Shown in pieces: positions 54,729 to 64,000 of a DNA stretch of 64,000 bases; the stretch's first letter is position 1; the number at the start of each line of letters is the position of its first letter. The position numbers and the translations under genes were made by a program. Under the pieces are notes generated by a model, which was given only the letters and a program-made list of their open reading frames with translations, was not told where the DNA came from and did not search any database. Source of the stretch: Blasia pusilla (lineage: Eukaryota; Marchantiophyta; Marchantiopsida; Blasiales). The stretch is from the NCBI GenBank assembly GCA_050084515.1, contig CM114274.1:4960001-5024000 (forward strand). The letters run 5' to 3'.

Positions 54729-56610
54729 TGCTTGTGATCCTATTTGGTAAAAAGGGAGATAGGAGTAGCTTGAAGAAGGGGGATATAATTTGTTCTCATG
54801 CATTAAATACAAGGTATGTTAGGGACTTAATTGATTTTATACGTAAATTATACATTAGTTATATTAAAAATATGTAATATTGACAAATTTTGTCATGCTA
54901 GTTACTCTACATCACAACACATGCATGTTGTCCATTTTTTGCAAAGCCTATCTACTCCTAGGGATGTGTATCATGACATACTTCCATCCATGAAGGGATG
55001 GGTGATTAATGTAGAAACACTACCCTATTTGGGAGGAAAGACAAAAGGTTCCTCGCTCTCCCTATAGTTTTGTTGTTGGAATCACATATGTGTTAGGTCA
55101 TGGTTTAAGTTCGACATAAGGGATGCATCTCGAGAATTAACCAACATTCTCTAGTATAGGCAAACGACTTGGGGAAATTGGTCTAGGATTGCGGAAGAGG
55201 CTTCCTAGGGAGAAAATAAGCACTTGAGGAGACTCAAGGTGATTAGTGCTTGGCGAATTCAACTACCAATGGATTACGTAATGGATTGAGTCTTTAGGAC
55301 TCAATCTAAGTCTTATGCTTGCATTGCTCAAGGTTGGGAGCATTTCTGGGCAAAGCTAGGAGAGGTAGAGGTTGGACTCTACTATGTTATTTCCAAGGTA
55401 TGTCTTGAAAGGTTTGAAACAAGGCCAAACATGGTTAATCCATTGTTCCAAGATTTGAATGCGTATGGAGGGAGATCCTCCCTCCTCCCCCCAAGCCCTT
55501 ATATGAACTTTTGGGGTTCTATGGGAGAACCTCAACTTTCCCAACTCGATCCCTTATTTTTTCTTACAACTCAAATGTAGTTTGCGACTTGTGGACCCGT
55601 ATTTGACTAGTTAACCCTCAAGATGGCTTGGAGGCAAGGTTTGTCTGAAATAAAATCTTATGTCATTTTCTTTTAAATCCCAAATAGTCAATCCCAAATT
55701 TTCCGTTAGACATCTGATCATTGACTTGTCAACTATTATTTTCAATCTATGTGGAGATTGAAAACCCACATATTAAATCTTACATTTTCCATTACACATC
55801 CCATAATTGATATGACACTCATTTTTTTGTCTACGTGGAGATCGAAAACATAAATTTTCCATCAATTTTCTCAAATTGTTTTTGAAAATTCCATACTAAA
55901 TATTTGATCTTGAATGTTCTCATGAACCTTGCTTAGGGGAGTCTCTCAGTATATTTTAACTCCCCAAACACATCTTCTAACCTTAATCCATATTTCGTGT
56001 GTCTCGTGACCACTTTCCGTCTCAACTCTTGCCGTTCGGTATCTCATGGTTGGCTTGCGACCTTTCATGTTTTGTGACTAGCATCATTGTGTCTCATGTT
56101 TGATACTTTCTTTTTCCTTGCTAATCATCCTTGACTTGGAACTCGGATCGAGGGTCTTACGCCTCTCGTGCCCTTCCCTTATCCCTATGAGTGGCTATTC
56201 CTTCTCTCCTAATCTAGGTTAATTAGTCTTAAGGTGTATGCCGATCTTGACCAAGGTTAGTCCTACACCTAGTTTTGCCCACTTTCCTAATCTCACAACT
56301 AGCAAGTCTCGGTTTGGACTTTGGTGGGTCATACCAAGGTATCTTGTTCTTTAACTAAAGATCATGATTTGATTCCTAAGTCACTATTGGTGTAGATGCC
56401 ATAAACTTAGTTGCTCTTGATGATTTTCAATAAATTTTTTATGAGGGTAGTTTCTTTTAAAAATAGCACGTGGGGACAAAAGATACTTTAGAAAGATAAA
56501 TAGATGGTGGCAAGGGCCTCCAATGGAGAACCAAATTTATGATCTCATGAACAAGTACACAAATATCGACCCATGTCGTCCTCAAAGGCTTCGCTCAGAT
56601 TGACTTATGT
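54729..56610. other. No supported gene
   Basis: AT-rich, with short unassigned frames (54,831-55,067 and 55,356-55,544). No repeat partner was seen in the window. Confidence 0.3.
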
Positions 56611-56613
56611 GCA

Positions 56614-56751
56614 AGGTTGCACGGAAACGTACAAGTCTGTCCACGGGATGGACATGTCCTCGGATATGTGCGGCTTGCACACGAGCCCGCACAGACATGA
56701 ACATGTCCACGGACACGGACTTTGTGAAGGCTTTGTCCGTGTGCAACCCTG
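56614..56751. mobile_element. Small TIR element related to the MITE-like family
   Basis: About 138 bp with inverted ends AGGTTGCACGG and CCGTGTGCAACCC. It is rich in GGACATGTCC and GTCCACGGAC motifs. Related motifs recur at 61,680-62,045. Confidence 0.5.
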
Positions 56752-56759
56752 CTCATGTG

Positions 56760-59700
56760 TCAGAGGATGTATTTCCCATATATCCCTAAGTGACTAGACA
56801 TACATACAATCGATTGCAAATTAATATACATACCTCTATGTTGGTATTTACTCATTCTCATGCCTTAAAATAAATGGACAACCAAATCATTACAATCAAG
56901 GCTTCTGTGGGAACAAGTACCTATGCGGGACCTACATGTCAAAGTTATATTGTGCGTATGTGACAATGTGGAAATCAGCCTTGTGAACAAGGATCCATCT
57001 TTGCATTTGACGTTCGGTTTATAGGAAAAATACCTTCTTCTACAAAGAGCCTCTAACACTCATGTGGATCATCCTCCGAGACTCGTATGGAACATGAGTG
57101 GATATTATCTGTGCAACTGTATGGGTTTTTGGCCAAGCTCTAGTCAAGGATCCTCTAACCTTTGAGAAATAATTATACTAGAGGCCTCCATAACACATCC
57201 AATTTCCTCTTCACTCGTGAAATCACTAGAGGGTATTGGGAAAGACTCAGAAGAAGGTAGACTAGTGCGATAAAGTGAAAAGAACTGAGTTGATAAAGGT
57301 CAATTGTAGCATAAATATTTGCCCTTCAGGTCAAAGTGTAGCTTTTGCAACTTCTTTTCAAGTACTCTTTGGCTCCTTAGACTTGTAGAGGAGTCACCAA
57401 CTAAGGTATTGTATTGTTGCTAAAAGTTGCAAGGCTCAAAAATTGCACAAACCAAAATGAGCGAATCTCTTGTAAATTTGTGAGTCCTCGGACTCGTAAA
57501 ATTTCAATTTTGCAAATATTAGAGCCAATTTTTGTTGTGACTTCCCACCTTCACACCATAGATAAATGTGTGAATCTCAAGACTTGCATGACATATTATA
57601 CAACAATACTAGCATGAAACTTGTAATGGGCGGGTAATATGCTTGTAGTGGACTTGCAAATTCAAAACACCATTAATTAACCCCCCCTTCCATTTGCACA
57701 TCATTTTTTACTTAGCACCTCACGATTTAGGATTTAGATAGTATCATCTTTAGACTTCCCACTCTTGGACACGTCGAAGCCCTTGCCGTTTTCAGTATCA
57801 CATTCTCCTCTTTTTACTCCACTTTTGGCATGGATGTAGAGGATCAAGGGGAAAGGGTTTTGCAAGTGGTTATGGGATACTATCGAATGAAGAGTCCCCA
57901 ACTTCCATTGCATTAATAGTTTTTGGGTGAGATGTTGCTCAAACCCTAGGTCAAAGTAGTGTTCTTGAGTACTATATCTCCATATTAGTGGAACATTTTA
58001 TGGTACAAATTTTGACACAACAACATGCATCCACAAGCATGAGTCACGGGAAGCATGAAAGAGGAAGTGGTATGCCTCTCTAGGGCACAAGAAGGTAGTC
58101 TACCATCATGTCTTGTTCCACCATAGCGTAGGGTAGGGCGAGATGCATAGGTACATGGTGGGTTCAAGGGTAGGGTTGCCTCTGCTTAGTGAGGTAGTAG
58201 GAGCTCTAAGTGTGAAGTGTGGGAAAACCTAATATAGCACGAGTATTATGTTCAGCCGATTTTAATATCTGCAAATGACATAGGTGACGAAGCTTCTTTT
58301 CCTGATCATATGGTAGGTATGCAAGCAACACATGCCTACGTGTGGAGTATGGGTGGATCAATCACTAACCAATGGTATATTTTCAATCCATCCAGAATTA
58401 CATTAAGACTAAGTTTCATAATGGGGCCACCATTTTTCCAAAGTACAGTTAAACATTTAATGATTAATAGATTCACTTTGTATGGTCATCATTGCATGAC
58501 GATAACAACGCGTGAGGGAGTGTGGAGGGTCTTCAATGTCGTAGAAGGAGCAGGAGGCATGGATTACGATGAACAAAAGTCCAAGTTTATAGAAACATAG
58601 GTTTTTAAAAAGAAATTCTCAACATAATGTGATTTTTGTTCTAATAATAATTTCCTACACTCTTGTATTAGCTTGAAATCTTGTTGTGAACTCGCATCTA
58701 CATCTTAGTTTGTTGCTATGATATTTAGTATAGTTGGTGATTGAGATTACTCTTATGCATTCAAGATAGTAAAATTCATGTTTAGAAAATTGTAACACTT
58801 GGATTCAGATGCCATGGATGTCCGCATATTTTGCTTACTCCAAACCTACTCACCCACTTCTCATTATTAGGCGTTCATTTCTAATAAAGAGCTATTTAGA
58901 AAAAAATGAAACTTATATGATTGGTAACTTGGCAAACTTATGGAGTATACGTTATTTGTTTGATATCCACCTTTTATAACTCAATTTCCACTAGCACTCC
59001 ACATTTGGCCATGTTACCTAACTACAAGATGCCTTATCTAAACTGAATTTACTCAATAAACCTTCACGCATTCATAATAATTTTCATGATTCTCACTCAT
59101 TCCATCAAACACTTGCCAATGCAATCATAACATTTCTTAATATCTTCATTTATAATCAACATAAGCTTTGTCTCAACACAATGAACGAGAAAAGAAATCT
59201 TGTGTAAAAGGGCGATGGGGAAACCCATCGCCAGAAAAATAAAGGGAGGATTGAAAGAGTTGAGAACATGAAGGCCACATTCGGCCCGAGAAAAAGGGGG
59301 GCACCCCCACTAATGACGAGTGCGTGGGGGATAATGCTAAGTTGAAACCTCAAATCTATACTATTATTGGAGAGTTTCCTTATAGGGGGTGCCACGCCTC
59401 ATGGTGATACCTATCTTTTTTGGACTGTAGTTACTTGACACATGTCGTATTTTTCTCCCTCTTGATTTTGAAAAGCGTCCGACCAAACTTGAGAGTTATT
59501 CTCCATTATAAGAAGGTGACCTACAATTTGTAGGGTTTGGATGCCTTTTTCACCTTATGAGTGCGAGCACTAGGTAATTTTAATTGTACCAAGAGAGTGT
59601 TTCAAGGGACAAGTTATCTTGGCTGGTCAATTTTAATTATATATATGCTTGTATGAATTTAATACAGTTAGTATGTATCATATCCACTTCAAGTGGTCAC

Positions 59701-61370
59701 CAAAAACTTTACATACAACGTTGTCAAAGGTGGCTATCTCCTCTTCTACTACCTATAGACAATGTAAGAACATTTTTTAGTAACAAACACCACAACGTTA
59801 CCAATTGAGTGCCGCATGCTTGTTAATACTGATATTATATTTTGTATCCCAAAATGATTTTATATTCAATACAGAGACGATGGCCAATAATCTTATTCCT
59901 CTCAATAATCCTCCTAGCCAGATTGACTTGGAGTAATCCTCTACAAGTTTTTCATTTTTTCTTCCCGGACACCTAACCCTAATGCTTCCTTTTGGTTAGC
60001 ATGGAAGTCTTCCGAGAAGAAGCGATCGAAACGGATGCGTTAAGCAAATTATGACCAGCACTAATGAAGCATGTTAATCATGAGCCCCATCTGATGCCTT
60101 CGTATGCATACTCGAGGGCCTTCGAGAGAGATGCTGTACGGTTATCAGTTTTCTTGAAGTGCGCTAAACTGGTAATCGTTGCACTTACCATAATGAGAAG
60201 CACTAATTCTCTGCTCTGGGCCTCAGGGCATGAGATTCTAATGGAGTTATCCGATCTAATCAAGAGTGTACTAGGTTAGTATCATAAGAATATTAGAGGC
60301 GGCAGACAAGAAGCCCCCCAATCGAGACGAGCCAATACTTAGTACTGGCAGAGGTTAGTACTTATCCTATGCTAATCCGGTCAAATCTCGTGTTTTCTGC
60401 TCCTCGCTTAGAACGATGATCACAAATAGCACTTCACCAAGTCACTGCTGACAAGATAATGAGATGAACTCGAGTAGATTCACGGTAGGGAGTTATGTAA
60501 GTATTTGGGAGAAAGAAAGAGTTATCGTATGGTTCTACTTTGAGTACGAAATGGTCTTAATATAGTAAAATAGCATAAGTTTGGAATATGGAGCTCACGG
60601 ACAACAATAAATATAAGGGAATATTGAACCTGATCTATGCAGTGGTATTGGAACATCAAATATGTGGCCTTGCGCGAGGAATAAGATCATAATATGATGT
60701 ATAGAAAAGAGGTTATGGAAGATACGGTACGAATAAGATACCCTGATCAAGGTTAAGGGTTGTATAGCATCACCCTTACAAAGACGTTCTCTTCTCAATA
60801 ATATCAGTTTTGTTAAAATATATTAATTTAAGAAGTGAAAATAACATTTACAATTCATATTTGTCATTTCCTAAAGGCCAAGAACTTGAGAAGTCAAGCC
60901 AACAAATTTTGTTTGAATTGTGCAATAGGTAGTATGGGATGAACGTGGGTGAAAAAATTACAAGGTGTTGGCAAATGGCCACTAAGAGCTTTAAGGATAA
61001 AGAAAAAAACAGTAGCAAAATAGAAAAAACATTTTGTAGGTTTTCAAAAACCATAGCAACCGTGGAAATGAGGCATGAGATGTTCATATAGCAATATGCC
61101 AATTCCTTGTGGGAATACTTGGCCCACCCAATCATACGATCATATACATACATATGAAGTATATGGAAAGTGTATTTATATTCTTTGATGTGAACATGAT
61201 GGAGAACCAACAACAACCCATAATATTATTAGAGAGGTAATAACTTTAATGGCTTATATTGCAAGGTACATAAGAGCAAGCACATGCCCTCCCTTCTACT
61301 ATACAAGGAACCTCTTGTGAATGAGTTGACCTTGTTATGTCTCAAGATGGAATTTTTCTATTGGGTAGTA
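56760..61370. other. No supported gene; possible Helitron-like end at about 59,355
   Basis: AT-rich intergenic sequence. TCTATACTATTATTGG at about 59,355 after an A resembles plant Helitron 5' termini, but no matching CTRR-plus-hairpin 3' end was located. Frames at 58,310-58,600 and 60,848-61,216 have no assigned domain. Confidence 0.3.
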
Positions 61371-61376
61371 AAAATG

Positions 61377-61680
61377 GTTGCAAAAAAAATGGACAAGTCC
61401 ATCCCTAGGAGGGACATGGACAGATAAGTCCATAGATATATCCACGAACATGAATTGCAAAAGTGGGGCCATACTTCTAGTTCATGGTGGGCCGGGCAAT
61501 AAGGGGGGAGGAAGTGGAGGTGGGAGGAGGAAGAAACGAGAAAGTGTGCACCACGAAGGCAAGTTGGGGGATAACAAAGAAGGGGGAGATAGGGCCCACA
61601 TGGACAAGTCCTTCTATAAGACAAACGTAAGTCCACGGACATGGACGTATCTGCGTACACAATTTTTTTCCCTATGCAAC
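61377..61680 (-). mobile_element. MITE-like element, copy 2
   Basis: 304 bp with inverted ends GTTGCA/TGCAAC, homologous to 53,499-53,781 in inverted orientation. It directly abuts a second related segment (61,680-62,045). Confidence 0.6.
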
Positions 61681-62045
61681 AAGGCTGCACGGAAATGGAT
61701 AAGTCCGGACATGCCCCTTGGGTACCCGCGGCCCGAGCCTTTTGTGTGGACTCGGGCTCGCCGATCCCGCATCCATGTTTTGGCATGCGCATAGCGCACA
61801 TTAGCCCATGGCAAGCGAGCAACCGGGCCCTTGGGCGTGCAGGCTTCATTTGAGCGGGCTAAGGTGTGGGTCCTATGCGGGCATGAGCCTAGCTCGCCCT
61901 CCGGCCCTAGTTGCGGGCTGGTGCAGGTTACGCGTGGGCGAAAAAACGTGCTCAAGGGTGGGCTCAGATGCAAACCGGGGATATCCAAGCCCGTACGAAC
62001 ATGGACATGTTCGCGGACACAAAATTTGTCTATGCAAAACCTTGG
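61681..62045. mobile_element. Related TIR-element segment adjoining copy 2
   Basis: Begins CAAGGCTGCACGGAAATGG and ends TATGCAAAACCTTGG. The ends resemble those of the small element at 56,614-56,751, and the interior again has GGACATG motifs. It is GC-rich relative to its surroundings. A 201-aa minus-strand frame crossing it is judged incidental. Confidence 0.45.
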
Positions 62046-62188
62046 TAATAAGGTGATTGTTGATCCAACACATTCTAACTTGGTGTGTCGAGCTATACAT
62101 ACCAAAACTTTTGCGATCGATGTAGCAACAAGAATCAAGGAATTAATCTTTCTTGATACTTTTTCTGAAAACATTTGCTTAGCATTCT

Positions 62189-62242
62189 CTCGAGAATCAT
62201 CAACTAGCTCCCTCTCCAAGTTGCTAGTTGATGATTCTCGAG
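62189..62242. other. Perfect 20-bp hairpin
   Basis: Arms CTCGAGAATCATCAACTAGC (62,189-62,208) and its exact reverse complement (62,223-62,242), with a 14-nt loop. Confidence 0.85.
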
Positions 62243-62885
62243 CCCAAGTTATTCTCTTTACATTATTATTACTTATTCTAAAAAATTAAACTCAATGAAA
62301 TTACAATAAGCATAAGAATTAACATTGATATACTCAACCCAAGTGGTTGGAGGGCACTTATCTTGTTACTCATTCAAATACGACAAACCACAAGAATTTG
62401 TGTCAAATTTCTTTCAAGCTATTAATTACACAGATTTGTTCTTTTTGACTTGTTTCCATCTTCTTTTTTCATTTCTTGCCTTCTTGGGATGTTCCCTAGT
62501 CCCCTTCTGAGGAGTTTTTTTTAAAAGGAAAATCAAGATTTGTAAGTACACATACATAGTTTCCTAATGGCAGGACTCAAAGGATGCTCTATAATATCCA
62601 TACCAGTCCATTCCCAAGTTTTATGTTCATACTTCATCTAATAATTGTGCTACTCATATACATTACTAAGGAGTTTTGTCAATGAATTGGTGTTGGATAG
62701 ATGATGCGACGCACTAACATGTTTAATGTATTGTGGTTGTGATTGACTCTAAGGTGGTGAGAGTTTCTTCGTTTCGAACTGTGAGGGTAGGTGCACTCGA
62801 AATGTATTAATTTTTTTTGGAAGCATTTAGGATGCATTCATTGTAGTGGATGAATCCCCACATTTTTCACTAAAACCCTAATGTC

Positions 62886-62990
62886 CTTTGATATTAGGAT
62901 CCTTTCATTCCTTCTCTGTAGGACTAATGTCCTAAAGGGAAGGGAATGAAAGTCATAAAGGGAAGAAATGAAAGGATCCTAATATCAAAG
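62886..62990. other. Long foldback: 29-bp arms, 47-nt loop
   Basis: Arms at 62,886-62,914 and 62,962-62,990 (CTTTGATATTAGGATCC and complement, extending through TTTCATT) differ at one position. The loop itself contains partly complementary sequence. It resembles a foldback MITE or small-RNA precursor. Confidence 0.7.
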
Positions 62991-64000
62991 ACACCTTGTA
63001 AAGGAGAAGTTTTTCCACGTTTGGAAAAAATCATCATTTGAAGCATTGTGTAAGGACCAAGGTGTTATAGTTTAATTTTTAATAAATTTGAAGGAAAATA
63101 GTATTATTTTAGACCGAATTCTACTATTTAGGGACGTAGATTTTGCACAGCATCATAGAGGGCACCCGTGTGGCTCACCCTAACATCCCACGTTCATTCT
63201 ACCCAGCAAAAAAATATCTGCAATAAGTATAGGTACAAATTTATTGTCTTCTAAGGTAGTCTTTGATTACTTTGCGATAAGATTTTCCACTTGTGTAGCC
63301 ATAAACGAAATACGATGTTGCTTGGCGAGTAATTGGATAATTATACTTTAGACGTAGGATAAGGTCATTGCTCCACGACTTTGTATATTCTTTCGTTGGA
63401 GACCTGTTGTGACCGAGTGAATATTTATCAACGATCAATATTCGGAGTAATTGGATAATTATGCTTGAGTGGCCGGATAAGGATACTGCTCCACGACTTT
63501 GTACATTGATTCTTTTGTTGTAGAAGTTTTGGGAACCAGTTAATCTTTTTCAACAATCACTATTAGGGATGAAAAATACGAATGCGTGACTCCCAACAGT
63601 AACCCTTAACGCCATGGATACGACACATGGGATGCAGTGCAGTTAAAATGGCTAGTTAGGCCCCTCCAAAGAGTCCAAACAATACCAATATAAACGGCCC
63701 TCTCAAGAACACCATTATGCGATTATGGAGATAATTACAAGTCCCTAACACCTCTGTACTGTAGGGGCACAGTAACGATACTGGAAGACTACTAATTATA
63801 CGCTGTCTGTTAGTGGTAGAATGCTGCAGCCTTAAGTGCCTCATCAAAACTCACTTACTCAACATCATTAAGCTAACGTGTTCTCCAATCCCGGCGGACG
63901 CGATAAAGCCCTCGCACGCGCTTGGTCCAGAAACGGCATCATGCCAACTGGCGAACATGTTAGCCTAAACTGGTTATTGATACAGAGTAGGGCATTCTAA
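62991..64000. other. No supported gene
   Basis: A diverged direct repeat is visible at about 63,329-63,425 and 63,447-63,545 (shared AATTGGATAATTAT, TGCTCCACGACTTTGTA and TTTCAAC-type blocks). Nothing coding is supported. Confidence 0.35.

Noticed and set aside
59341-59420. Helitron 5' end at about 59,355.
   Set aside because: Only a short terminal motif is seen. No CTRR end with hairpin or Rep/helicase sequence was found, so it is noted but not called as an element.
61614-62219. 201-aa minus-strand frame as a protein gene.
   Set aside because: It runs across MITE-like repeat segments and their boundary, is low in recognisable features and is mirrored by open frames on the other strand.

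Overview
This is a gene-poor, transposon-dominated stretch of a eukaryotic nuclear genome, most likely from the green (streptophyte) lineage. The plant-type clues are a retrotransposon primer site matching initiator tRNA-Met at 2227-2238, plant-like small terminal-inverted-repeat elements in the right half, and Ty3/gypsy polyproteins. The species cannot be named from the sequence. No intact host protein gene, rRNA, tRNA gene or CRISPR array was recognised.

Left half (1 to about 36,450): layered, decayed copies of one unusual Ty3/gypsy lineage. Four sizeable copies are visible. Element E (minus, 3763-15401) has plus-strand element A (5916-13430) nested in it, and a deletion fused E's integrase to A's gag. 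Element D (plus, 17186-36448) carries element C (plus, 20372-30144) nested in its gag. There is also a solo terminal unit (15648-16265), an older remnant around it, and gag-only debris at 1-2630. The coding order is gag with two zinc knuckles, aspartic protease, a DNMT3-like DNA cytosine-5 methyltransferase, reverse transcriptase, RNase H, a DDE integrase, then a PHD finger at the C-terminal end. Every copy has stops or frameshifts.

The termini are the most striking part. The elements do not carry two ordinary LTRs. Each has unit A (about 370-520 bp, starting TG) at the left end, and B-A-B (B about 104-138 bp, ending CA) at the right end after a G-rich polypurine tract: A1, genes, PPT, B1, A2, B2. 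The limits of C and D are fixed by 4-bp target-site duplications (AACG and ACCG), for D also by a related uninterrupted site at 43.86-43.90 kb, and for C by continuity of the interrupted gag frame. This is a split-direct-repeat layout of the kind known from tyrosine-recombinase retroelements (PAT, Ngaro), but here with a DDE integrase. Each A unit has a TATA-like box. About 30 nt downstream lies a short sequence complementary to the bases immediately after A1, which suggests Tf1/sushi-like self-priming. The simplest model is that reverse transcription makes a B-A terminal repeat, a circle with fused ends forms, and integrase cuts at the internal B|A junction (CGACA-nn-TGTC).

Middle (36,450-43,900): a GC-richer block with no recognisable gene, bracketed by inverted repeats of about 190 bp, possibly the terminal inverted repeats of a larger DNA transposon. 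Element D is inserted in the left arm. Right part (43,900-64,000): AT-rich intergenic sequence with MITE-like elements, direct and tandem duplications, strong hairpins and a possible tRNA-derived SINE.
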